A stretch of 64,000 nt of DNA. It comes from Gliomastix tumulicola (taxonomy: Eukaryota > Ascomycota > Sordariomycetes > Hypocreales > Bionectriaceae). The stretch's first letter is position 1. Every line of letters starts with the position of its first letter. The DNA lies in assembly GCA_001599755.1 (NCBI GenBank), contig BCHX01000005.1:2600409-2664408 (forward strand), read 5' to 3'. A model generated the notes under the pieces. It ran no database searches and was not told the DNA's origin. It saw only the letters and a program-made list of their open reading frames with translations. Of the stretch, positions 1 through 9,015 are shown piece by piece. The translations under genes and the position numbers were made by a program.

Positions 1-54
1 ATGACCACCTGCAACATATCATTGCTGGCCTGGCACTCATTGACACACTTTTAG

Positions 55-1296
55 TCCATCCTTGCCATTGATCGAGCCGGCTTGAACAAGCGACTGTTGG
101 ATGCTTTAGACTCACTTCCGAATGTCCAGTTGCTCTTCAATCACAAACTCACCGGCGCCGACTTCCAAGCCCGAAGAGCATGGTTTGAGGTTCGTGATAA
201 GAGGGACATCACCAACGGACGGCCCCTTGAAATCGAGGTCAGCTTTGATCTCATGATAGGGGCTGACGGTGCTCATTCCGCAGTTCGCTACCACATGATG
301 AAGTTCACACGGATGGACTATCAGCAAGAGTATATCGACACTCTCTGGTGCGAGTTTCGTATCGAACCGCGGAGAGAAGAAGACCTAGAAAATCCAGGCG
401 CCAAATTTCGCATATCCCCCAACCATTTACACATTTGGCCAGGCAAGGAGTTCATGTTCATCGCAATTCCGAGCGAGGTACGTCATTGACGCAGTCCCAT
501 GCTCGTCACAATTGCCTGCAATGCTCCGGATCTTTTGATAAGACGAAAAGGTTAATAGTCTCTTTGGTCATAGGACGGGTCTTTTACTTGCACCCTATTC
601 CTTCCGAGCAAGGAGTACCAACATCTAGAAACTCAGCCGGAGTCCGCCGTACCGGCATTTTTCGAGCACCACTTCCCCGGAGTACTTGATCTGATTCCCA
701 ATACCGAGCTGATCCGGTCGTTCAAGGAAAACCCGCACTTGCCCCTGGTCAGTATCAAGTGTCGCCCGTATCACTTTGGTGCTTCTGGAGTCATCATTGG
801 AGACGCTGCCCATGCCATGGTACCGTTCTACGGCCAGGGCATGAATGCTGGACTAGAAGATGTCCGGATCCTATTCCAAATCCTTGATAAGTATACTTTG
901 GACGGGACCAAGAGTCGAGGCGACTTTATAGATGCTCCAGACACTGATTCGCAGAGGGGGTTGGCGCTGGCTGAATACTCCTTGATTCGAGCACCAGACG
1001 CTCATGCGATAAATGACCTAGCTCTCGGAAACTACATCGAAATGCGGTCGTCGGTATTGTCGCGACGATACAGGCTACGGAAATTCTTAGAGGAGTTCAT
1101 GAGTGCGAGGTTCCCAAGACTGGGCTGGCAGACTAAGTACGCCCGAGTCAGTTTCAGTAATGAAGGTTATAGGGAGATCATTCAGCAGAGTGAGCGGCAG
1201 GGAGTAGTATTGGGGAGAATATTAAGTGGGCTAATATTTAGCCCTATAGTTATAGGAGGAGTAACACTTTTTTATAAATATAATAGTAAATATTAA
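55..1296 (+). CDS. BNA4: Kynurenine 3-monooxygenase, 3' part (two exons, 5' end outside window)
   Basis: FAD-dependent hydroxylase converting L-kynurenine to 3-hydroxykynurenine in the NAD+/kynurenine pathway, normally anchored in the outer mitochondrial membrane. Visible exons are 55-477 and 574-1296; both are in phase 0 and join in the same frame. The intron 478-573 starts GTACGT and ends CATAG. An upstream intron ends at TTTTAG (49-54), with an in-frame TAG before the exon, so at least one exon with the N-terminal Rossmann GxGxxG lies outside. Seen: the DG motif IGADGAHSAVR (256-288), a segment resembling the conserved SFTCTLF block right after the splice (580-600), and the second FAD motif GDAAHAMVPF (799-828) followed by GQGMNAGLED. 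About 381 residues are visible; the family is usually 450-510. A hydrophobic segment (about 1216-1284) fits the C-terminal membrane anchor. The last 90 bases become AT-rich and end in TAA at the edge of RIP-affected DNA. Identification is firm; the exact native C-terminus is less so. Confidence 0.93.
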
Positions 1297-1392
1297 ATAT
1301 TATTATATTTATATATATAAGCCTTACTTATTTAACTACTAAAATTAATTAAATATTTATAAAATACTTTATATTTTTATAAAAGTACTTTA
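1297..1392. other. AT-rich boundary between BNA4 and repeats
   Basis: The sequence drops abruptly to nearly pure A/T directly after the BNA4 stop codon. No gene is seen. Its last five bases, CTTTA (1388-1392), are the left target duplication of the solo LTR that follows. Confidence 0.6.
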
Positions 1393-1543
1393 TGTAATAG
1401 TTAAGCTTTTAATAGCTATAGGGTAAGTGAAATAAAAGTAGAGTTTAAAATAAGTAAAGCTTATTTATAAAATTAATAAAGTATTTATATTAAATTATAT
1501 AATTATAGTTTAAATATAAAACTTAAATATTAATTAAGTAATA

Positions 1544-1590
<47 letters not shown>

Positions 1591-1768
1591 TAAAATTTAT
1601 TTATAATTATAATATTAAATAATTATAATAATATAATTAAATTTCTATAATTACTTATTAAATTATAAAATAAGAAAATAATTAGTTTTAATTAAAAGTA
1701 TAAAGTAAAGTATATAAAGTATACTTAGCTATTTTTAATATAATTAAATATTAATTTATAATATAATA
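1393..1768 (-). mobile_element. Solo LTR, X family (reverse orientation), TSD CTTTA
   Basis: The stretch aligns along its length with the reverse-oriented X LTR at 50113-50527, for example GCTTTTAATAGCTATAGGG near 1404 and AGCTATTTTTAATATA near 1728. It starts TGTAATAG and ends ATATAATA, the reverse of TATTATAT...CTATTACA, as expected for a TG..CA LTR after C-to-T change. A perfect 5-bp duplication, CTTTA, flanks it at 1388-1392 and 1769-1773. No internal region is attached, so this is a solo LTR left by LTR-LTR recombination. A (TA)18 run has expanded inside it. Confidence 0.75.
1551..1586. repeat. (TA)18 microsatellite
   Basis: Eighteen uninterrupted TA units inside the solo X LTR. Other X LTR copies have only about four to seven TA units at the matching place, so this copy has expanded. 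Confidence 0.9.
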
Positions 1769-1773
1769 CTTTA

Positions 1774-2063
1774 TTCTTTATAATTTTTATTTTAAAATTA
1801 TTTATAAGTATTATTTCTTTTATTATTTTAATAACTATAAGTTATTTTTTTTTATATTTTTTTATATTATATTTAGTTATATTATTAAATATATATAACT
1901 TTAATTTATTAATATTAAATATTAAAACTTTTACCTTTTTAAGGTAAAATTTTAAAACTTTATTAAAATTTATTTTTATTTTTATTATATATTATATAAA
2001 ATTATTTTTTATTAATTTATTTTATTAATTTATTTTTTTTTTTTTTATTTTTTTATTATAAAT
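1774..2063. other. AT-rich DNA, no recognised feature
   Basis: About 290 bases of A/T-dominated sequence with a T-run near 2033-2056. No ORF, RNA or repeat boundary is recognised. It may be the flank into which the neighbouring Z-family piece inserted. Confidence 0.4.
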
Positions 2064-3329
2064 TATTATAAATAATAATAAGTAAAGTTTAAATAATAAT
2101 ATATAAAGGTTTTAATTTTTCTTTACTTTAAAGTTTAAACTAATTTAACTAATATAATTTAAGTTATAAGACTTAAGTTATAAGTTAAGTTATAAGACCT
2201 TTACACTTAGTCTTACTTAGTTCTTTATTATAGCTACTTTATAATAATTACCTAAGAATAGAAAAAAACTATATTTTTATAGTTTAAGCTTAAACTATTT
2301 AGTTAAAAAATAAATTAATAATAGTTAAAAAATTATTAAAACTAGTATTATTTTATTCTTTAATTTATTTATTAATAATTAATAGTAGTTTTAGTTATTT
2401 TCTTATATTTATAAGTTATTTAAGTTTATAGTATTATTAAATTCACTATAATATCTTAATAACTATTAAAACTAGTGTTTTATTAGTTTAAAGTATTAGT
2501 TTATACTTATAATTTAATAAAATAAATAAAAAACTAATAGAAACTTAAAATATATAAGTAATAATACTCTTTTTAATATTTAAAAAATAATATTTATAAG
2601 TAATAATATTATTTATAATAGAAATTTATTTATATAACTTATTTAATATATTTTTAAATATTATTAATAACTTAATAATATAAGTTATATTATACTTATA
2701 ATTCTTATTTTTACCTCTTACTCTTAGTAAATTTAACTTAAATATACTAATTAATATATTATTAAAAGATTTAATATTTAATTATTAAGCTTTTACTATA
2801 CTTATATATATATATATAATAAATATAATATTACTACTTATAATAAAGAACTAAGAGAAAGACTTAGTTTTAATAAACCTTATTATAATAACTTTCTTTT
2901 AACTAGTTATAAAGTTAATTTTCTTAATATACTTTAAATATTTATTTAATAAAAACCCCTTTATTATAAATATAAAAGGATTTAAATTTAACTAAGTTTA
3001 TATAGTATAAAAAGACTACCTTAATAATATACTTTACTTTTATATAATTAGAGAGTAGTTTAAAAAAAAGAATATAAAAAATTTAAAATACTTTAATATT
3101 AAAAGCTTTTACTTTAATATTAAGTATATAAAAAACTAAATTATAATATAAAAATACTATTATAAAAAGGGAAACTAATTAAAATATATTATAGGGGATA
3201 TAAAGTAATTATATAAAGTTTAAAAGAAAGTTAAAAATAACTTTTAAAAAGAGGTAATTATATTATTAAATTAAAATAATTTTTTATTATATTTTAAGTA
3301 AAAAGTATTAAAGAAGCTAATATTATACT
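2064..3329 (-). mobile_element. Z-family LTR retrotransposon fragment, minus strand (3' LTR 2064-2246)
   Basis: 2064-2246 aligns with the reverse complement of the Z LTR (49215-49392): it starts TATTATA (from TGTTATA), carries the ATATATAAAGG block and ends AGCTACTTTATAATA. The adjoining bases ATTACCTAAGAATAG match the reverse complement of the sequence just inside the Z 3' LTR (ATTACCTAGGAATAG), so this is the 3' end of a minus-strand Z element. Its interior runs up to 3329, where element A is inserted, and probably resumes at 5682. Coding content is destroyed by RIP. Confidence 0.65.
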
Positions 3330-3543
3330 TATTATATATAGGCTAAGAGACCTTACTAAATTAATAAAATTATAAAATAAAAAGTATTAAGCTTAAAAAA
3401 ACTTAATAAATCTTTAAATATAAAAAAAGCTTAAAAAGAAAATTAATTTAAAGAAAATAATAATAAATACTATAATATATAATAATTATACCTTTATAAA
3501 GTATATTTATAATATAATTTACTTTTATATAAAGTCTTTAATA
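3330..3543 (+). repeat. Element A 5' LTR
   Basis: 214 bp, starting TATTATATATAGGCT and ending CTTTAATA. The least mutated relative, at 11719, begins TGTCACATGCAGGCC, so the start fits TG with G-to-A change. Confidence 0.8.
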
Positions 3544-5258
3544 ATTTATTTATTATTTATATTTTATAAAAAAAATATAAAATTAAATTATTTATAAAAT
3601 AATATTAATTTATTAAAATTTTATATAATTAATTAAAAATATTTAATATTAATTTTAAATTTAAAAATAATAAATAAAATAATTATTTTTATATTAAAAT
3701 AATATTTATATTTTATAATATTAATAAATAAATTTAAATAAATAAAAATTATATAATATTATTTTTTTATTATAAAAAAAATAAATAATATAATTTTAAG
3801 GATTTTTTAATTTAAAATAATTAATTTTTATTATAAATTTTAAAAATAAAATTAAAATAATTTATTAAAAATTAATAAATTTAAATTAATAATAATATTA
3901 AAATAATTTTATAAAATTTAAAAAAAAAATTAATAAATATTTATTTTATTATTATTATAAAAAAATTTTAAAAAAATAATAAAAATTATTTATTTTATTA
4001 AATTATAAAATAAAATTTTAAAAAAAAATATTATTCTATTTTAAAAATATTAAAAATATAAAAATATATTTAATTTAAAAATAATAATATTTTTATAATT
4101 TATAAAAAATATAAAAATATATATTATTAAATTTAAAAAAAAAAATTTTTTTATTAAAATTTTATTTATAATTTAATTTTTAAAAAATTAAAAATTTTAT
4201 AAAATTATTTAAAATAAATATTAATAAATTAATAAATATAATAATTAATTATTTTATAAAAAATAAAAATATTATTTATATTAAAAAATAATAATAAATT
4301 ATATTTATATTAAAAAATAATAATAAATTATATTTATATATTAATTATTAAATATTTAATTAAATAATTTATAAAAATAAAAGAATTTTATTTTTAATTT
4401 TTAATTTTTTAAATTAATTATAAAATTAAATTTAAAAAATATTTATTATTATATATATATTTAAAAAAAAATATAAAATAATTTTTTATTATTAATATAA
4501 TTATTATAAATATTAAATAATATAATTTAAATTTTTTAATATATTTATAATTTTTTAAAAATATATAAATAATATATTTTTTTTTAATAAATAAATAAAT
4601 ATTTATTATTTAAATAATAATTTTTTTTATAATTAAAATAATTTTTTTTTAATAATATATTTATATAATTTTTTAATAATTAAAAAAATTAAAAATTATA
4701 AAAATTATATATAAATTTTAAAAAATATAAATTTTATAAAATAAATATTTTATTTTTAAAATTTATAATATTTATAAAAAAAATTTATATAAAATTTAAT
4801 TAAATTAAAATAATAATAATTTAATTTAAATTATAAAATATTTATAATATTAAAATAATTTTAAAATTATAAAAATTTATAAAAAATTTATTAAAAATTA
4901 TATTAAAATTTTTAATTTATTTATAAAATTAAAAAAATTAATTAAAAAAAATTAATTTTAATAAATTAATTTAAAAAATTATTTTATAAAATATATTTAT
5001 ATTAATATATTTTAATATAAAAATAAATTCTTTAATTAATATAAATATATTAATTTTTTTTATTAAAATTTAATTAATTTAATTATTAAAAAAAAAATTA
5101 TTATTTATTATTTAAAAAAACTTTAAAAAATAAAAATATATTATTAAATATTTAATATAAAATTTTTAAAAATAATAAAAAAAATTTATTATTAAAAATA
5201 TTATTTATTATATTTTATTAAAATTATAAAAAAAAAATTTTAAAAAAATAAAAAAAAA

Positions 5259-5262
<4 letters not shown>

Positions 5263-5292
<30 letters not shown>
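5263..5292. repeat. (AT)15 microsatellite
   Basis: Fifteen uninterrupted AT units in the tail of element A just upstream of its 3' LTR. The matching region of the B element near 21840 lacks it, so it expanded in this copy. Confidence 0.85.
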
Positions 5293-5300
<8 letters not shown>

Positions 5301-5468
5301 AAAAAATAAAATTATATAAAATAATAATAAATAATAATATAAATAAAATTTTAAATAAAAATATATAATTATAAAATTATATAAATAAATAAATATAAAA
5401 ATTTTAAAATAAAAAATAAATTTAAAATAAATTTAAATATAAAATATATTAATAAATAAAAAATATTT

Positions 5469-5681
5469 TATTATATATAAATTAAAAAAGTTTATTAAAT
5501 TAATAAAATTATTAAAAAAAGATATTATATTTTAAAAAATTTAATAAATCTTTAAATATAAAAAAAACTTAAAAAAAGAATTAATTTAAAAAAAATAATA
5601 ATAAATATTATAATATATAATAACTTTATTTTTATAAAGTATATTTATAATATAATTTACTTTTATATAAGACCTTTAATA
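5469..5681 (+). repeat. Element A 3' LTR
   Basis: 213 bp direct repeat of the 5' LTR of this element, starting TATTATATATAAATT and ending CCTTTAATA. It differs from the other copies mainly by loss of G and C. Confidence 0.8.
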
Positions 5682-6019
5682 ATATTATTTAAATATTAAA
5701 GCTTATATAAATAATATTTTTAAACCTTTTATATTAAAATACTTTTTACTTAAGTTATTAAAAATATAAAATTTATTAAATTTAATTATTAAATAGTTAA
5801 ATAAAAAATATAATATATAATTAAATAAATAACTCCTTTTCTCTTTATTATACTTTAAGACTCTTCTCTAAGGGGTAAGAATATATTCTTTAACTAGTTC
5901 TCTAGAGGTAATAAAATAAGTACTAGTTAATATTTATTATAATACCTTTATTATACTTTAATACTTTAGTACTAGAAATAAGCTTTAGCTTATATATATT
6001 TATAAAATATAATTAATAA
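5682..6019 (-). other. Probable continuation of the interrupted Z-family fragment
   Basis: RIPed sequence beyond the right target duplication of element A. By position it should be the rest of the minus-strand Z fragment at 2064-3329. I cannot align it securely to the Z element, and no gene is seen. Confidence 0.4.
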
Positions 6020-7163
6020 TATTATAACTTAATACTTAGCCTTCTCTTAAGTGGCTAAGTTTATTATATATATTTTACTTTTTTTTATAAATTATAAAGT
6101 AATTATTTAAAGTATTAATAATTACTTACTTTTATAATTATTTTATAATTATAGTAATCCCCTTATTATTATCTTTTTAATTATTAATAATAACTAGTAA
6201 TTACCTTTATATATATATTATAATTATTATTTAGTTAATATATAAATAGTCCTAGTTATTAATAAAGTTATTTATTATAATACTCTTTTATTATTATTTA
6301 ATATTTAAGTCTTATACTTAAACTATAATTATATTATTTAATATAAATATTTTACTAATTTTATAAATAAGCTCTACTTATTTAAAACTCTACTCTTTTT
6401 TTTAACTACTTTATAACTACTAAAAGCTTATTTATTATATATTAATAGCTTTTATTTAAGATTAATACTATATTTATACATTAAATAATACTTAATATAA
6501 TAACTATTAACTAGTTTATTATATTAAACCCTTAGGTCTTTATTAATTTAATTAAACTTATTAATATTAAACTTACTTAATAACTTATTAAAGCTTAAGC
6601 TCTTATAATTTAATATTAATAATAAAATATTAGTAAAATCCTTAAACTAAAAGACTATAATAATTAAGCTTTTAGTAGCTATAAAGTAGTTAAAAGAAGA
6701 GTAGGGTTTTAAATAAGTAGAGCTTATTTATAGGATTAATAAAGTATTTATACTAAATAGTAATAGTTATAATTTAAATATAAGACTTAAGTATTAAATA
6801 AATAATTAAAGTAAGTATTATAATAAATAACCTTATTAATAGCTAAGGCTATTTATATATTAATTAGGTAATAACTATAGTATATATATATAAGGGTAAT
6901 TTATAGTGAGGAGGCAGCTCACTAAATTATAGTAAAAGAGTGAGCTATTAGGGATTACTAGAGTGTACTACTCCTATAATTCTTTCTTAATTAGTGGAAA
7001 AAGTGAGGTGCATGTAATGTGCTTAGCTGTTTTAATATAGCTAAGTGTTAGTTTATAATAAAGACCTTAAGAAGTTTAATAATATATTAAATAAGCTCTA
7101 AGGGTTTTTAACCTAGCTATAAGCTTTATATAATTTTTACTTTAACTATTTAAAATAATATAA
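6020..7163 (+). mobile_element. X-family element, 5' part (LTR 6020-6439 plus start of interior)
   Basis: 6020-6439 is a complete X LTR starting TATTATAACTTAATAC and ending TTTATTATA, followed by the primer-binding-site region TATTAATAGCTTTTATTT shared with X (32843) and Y (57788). The interior aligns with 32843-33160 of the X element, for example AAGCTTAAGCTCTTATAA near 6591 and GGGTTTTTAACCTAGCTATAAG near 7102. It is split by a solo X LTR at 6656-7060 and ends where the foldback element begins. The rest of gag-pol is missing. Confidence 0.75.
6656..7060 (-). mobile_element. Solo LTR, X family (reverse), TSD AAGAC
   Basis: 405 bp, starting TATAATAATTAAGC and ending AGTTTATAATA, matching the reverse complement of the X LTR. 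A perfect AAGAC duplication flanks it (6651-6655 and 7061-7065). Joining the two sides without the LTR restores alignment with the uninterrupted X interior at 33045-33070, which confirms the insertion. It is less RIPed in its last 170 bases (about 6900-7045) than other copies. It is an LTR inserted within a relative of its own family. Confidence 0.88.
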
Positions 7164-7410
7164 AAGTAAGTTTAATTATATAATATAAAATATTTAATTA
7201 TATAATATAGCTTATATAAGCCACTAGTATTATAATATCTTATATTATAAACCTATTATTCTATAAGCTTAAGCGCTAAAAATAGCTTAGCCTAGCTTTA
7301 TAACACCTAAGCTCTTATAATTATAATAGCTAGGCCTCTATAAAATAGTATTATAGCAGCTGCCTTGCTTTATAATAATAGCTTAACCTTATAAAGGTAA
7401 AGGTAATAAA

Positions 7411-7492
7411 GGCTACTTACTTTAATTAAAGCCACGCTAATTAAGGCAGCTAAATTAAAGTAGCTAAATTAAAGCAGCTAAATTAAAGTAGC
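7411..7492. repeat. Degenerate 14-bp tandem array, left foldback arm
   Basis: Repeats of the type GCAGCTAAATTAAA / GTAGCTAAATTAAA, at least three clean 14-bp units plus diverged ones, run up to the solo LTR. Confidence 0.75.
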
Positions 7493-7706
7493 TATTACAT
7501 ATAGACTAAGGGACCCCACTAAATTAATAAAATTATAGAATAGAAGGCACTAAGCTTAAGAAAACCTAGTAAATCCCTAGGTATAAAAGAAGCTTAAAAG
7601 GAGAAATAGTTAAAGAGAGGTAATAATAAATACTATAATATATAATAACTCTACTTTTATAAAGTATATTTATAATATAACTTACTTCTATATAAAACCT
7701 TTAATA
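7493..7706 (+). mobile_element. Solo LTR, A/B family
   Basis: 214 bp, starting TATTACATATAGACT and ending CCTTTAATA, matching the LTRs at 11719, 22019 and 23943. It retains blocks such as AAGGGACCCCACTAAATT. No A/B interior is attached on either side. The flanks GTAGC and ATAAT could be a RIP-altered duplication but are too degenerate to claim. Confidence 0.75.
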
Positions 7707-7825
7707 ATAATAATATATATAAAGCACTAGGTAAAGGGGCTTTTAATATCTCTTTATACCTTTAGGCTTTAATTAATTAAACTACTTAAGCTTAGCCTCT
7801 TTTAGCTGCCTTTACCTTTATAGAG

Positions 7826-7900
7826 GCTACTTTAATTAAGCTACTTTAATTAATATTACTTTAATTAGTGCTACTTTAATTAAAACTATATTAATTAAAG
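7826..7900. repeat. Degenerate 14-15-bp tandem array, right foldback arm
   Basis: Successive CTACTTTAATTAA-type units with variable linkers, the inverted counterpart of the array at 7411-7492. Confidence 0.65.
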
Positions 7901-8145
7901 TAAATAACCTTTATAAAATTAAGCTACTAAAAAGTTAAGCTATTAAAAGGTTAAGCTATTATTATAAAGCTACTACTATAATATTATTTTATAAAAGCTT
8001 AAATACTATAAAGTTAAATTAAGTTATTTCTAGCACTTAAGCTTATATAATAATAAAGCTATAATATATAATAATATAATATTAATAATATATATAAAGT
8101 ATATTATATAATTAAATATTTTATATTATATAATTAAATTTACTT

Positions 8146-8589
8146 AAATTATTATTTTTAATATTAAATATAATAAAAAATTATAAAAAAAAAAATTTTA
8201 AAAAAAATATAAAAAAAATAAAAAAAAATAAAGAATTTAAAATATAAAATAATAAAAAAAAATATATATATATATAAAATAATAAAAAATAATAATATAA
8301 ATAAAATTTTAAATAAAAATATATATTTATAAAATTATATAAATAAATAAATAAAAAAATATTAAAATAAAAAAAAAACTTTAAATAAATTTAAATATAA
8401 AATATATTAATAAATAAAAAATAATTTATTATATATAAATTAAAAAATTTTATTAATTTAATAAAGTTTTATTTATATATAATAATTATTTTTAAAGATT
8501 AAATAAACTTTAATAATTAAATTTAATATTTATAATATATAATATATATAAGAATAATAAAAAAGAAAAAGTAAGTATAGCTTTATATT
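8146..8589 (+). mobile_element. Remnant of A/B element tail with truncated LTR, then plain AT-rich DNA
   Basis: 8146-8426 aligns with the region just upstream of the B 3' LTR (about 21765-22018), including ATATTAAATATAATAAA and TATATAAATAAATAAA. A new LTR begins at 8427 (TATTATATATAAATT) but the match fades after about 8460, so this LTR is truncated. 8466-8589 shows nothing recognisable before the tRNA terminator. Confidence 0.6.
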
Positions 8590-8595
8590 AAAAAA
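8590..8595 (-). terminator. RNA polymerase III terminator of tRNA-Ser
   Basis: Six A on the + strand, that is TTTTTT on the minus strand, lying two bases beyond the tRNA 3' end. This is the standard pol III stop signal. Confidence 0.8.
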
Positions 8596-8597
8596 GA

Positions 8598-8692
8598 CGG
8601 TCTCACCAGGGTTCGAACCTGGGCTCCCGAAGGAATCAGATGGCGTAAGATATGCTTCAAATCTGACGCGTTAACCACTCCGCCATAAGACC
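8598..8692 (-). tRNA. tRNA-Ser (anticodon TGA) with 14-nt intron
   Basis: Read on the minus strand. The acceptor stem GGTCTTA pairs with TGAGACC (one U-G pair), followed by discriminator G as is usual for serine tRNAs. The D arm contains GAGTGGTTAA with stem GCG/CGC. The anticodon stem TCAGA pairs with TCTGA; the mature loop is TTTGAAA with anticodon TGA (8657-8659). A 14-nt intron lies 3' of position 37 (8642-8655). A long variable arm (TCC..GGGA), a T arm CCAGG-TTCGAAC-CCTGG and an internal B box GGTTCGAACCC follow. The mature length is 81 nt. The gene sits exactly at the border of AT-rich DNA yet is intact. Confidence 0.95.
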
Positions 8693-9015
8693 GTAGCGAG
8701 AAAGATTAATTTTTTCCTGATCAATGAAAGGTACCCTCCATTCCAGAGTACCCTAGGTAGGCATTGATCGACCGTTAATAATACTACTAGTACTAACCTT
8801 ATTCCTCCACATGCTACCTAAGCCAAGATTCAAGAATCATGCCTTTAGTATCGCCCAAGATAATACACGCTGAAATCATCACCACCTTCTCAAGCTTATT
8901 CTCACCCACCACATTACTCCGCAAGCTTTCTACTGTAAGAATCATCGACTTGCATGCTATAATATATAGTACTACATACACTAACAGGCTGGAATTAGGT
9001 CCTCTACTACAAGTA
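8693..9015 (+). promoter_or_regulatory. Upstream region of the zinc-knuckle gene, with a probable 5' UTR intron
   Basis: Intergenic DNA between the divergent tRNA and ORF. A good fungal intron fits 8935-8998: donor GTAAGA, branch site CACTAAC (8979-8985) and acceptor TTAG (64 nt). An upstream in-frame ATG at 8839 would need this stretch as unspliced coding sequence, and if spliced its frame soon meets a stop. I therefore place the intron in the 5' UTR and the start at 9016. Core promoter elements are not clear. Confidence 0.5.

Larger units (their letters stand above)
3330..5681 (+). mobile_element. Element A: short, internally deleted LTR retrotransposon, hyper-RIPed
   Basis: Two LTRs in direct orientation (3330-3543 and 5469-5681) match the B LTRs at 11719 and 22019. 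Flanking pentamers ATACT (3325-3329) and ATATT (5682-5686) differ by one C-to-T change and fit a 5-bp target duplication. The interior aligns with the B element from about 11934 to 16990, without its TIR-bounded insertion, then jumps to the B tail near 21790, so about 4.8 kb present in B is missing. By eye only about six G or C bases remain in 3541-5460. It is non-coding. Confidence 0.8.
7164..8145. mobile_element. Foldback-like palindromic element
   Basis: The ends are a 45-bp inverted repeat, 7164-7208 against 8101-8145, with a single transition mismatch. The homology continues inward: the left arm (about 7164-7492) reads as the reverse complement of the right arm (about 7735-8145), and both match the single GC-rich arm at 49558-49986. 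Each arm ends in short degenerate tandem repeats built on TTAATTA/AATTAAAG units of about 14-15 bp. A solo A-family LTR (7493-7706) sits between the arms. I see no transposase. The structure resembles foldback (FB-type) or long-TIR non-autonomous elements; the class is uncertain. Confidence 0.7.

Noticed and set aside
112..813. Reverse-strand and +2/+3 ORFs across the BNA4 region (112-327, 625-813, 348-689)
   Set aside because: They overlap the clearly coding BNA4 exons or its intron in other frames and show no independent similarity or start context.
1551..1586. (TA)n run as a replication origin or telomere-like feature
   Set aside because: It is a simple microsatellite inside a solo LTR; similar AT runs occur throughout the window.
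3541..5460. Mitochondrial DNA insert or contaminant because of near-pure A/T
   Set aside because: LTRs with a target duplication flank it and it aligns with the nuclear element B; the composition is explained by mutation.
7411..7492. CRISPR-like array of short repeats
   Set aside because: Units are contiguous 14-bp tandem repeats without unique spacers, in a eukaryotic foldback arm.
8839..9015. Extension of the zinc-knuckle ORF to the ATG at 8839
   Set aside because: A good intron (8935-8998) lies inside, the added residues look like untranslated leader, and the zinc cluster sits naturally just after the ATG at 9016.
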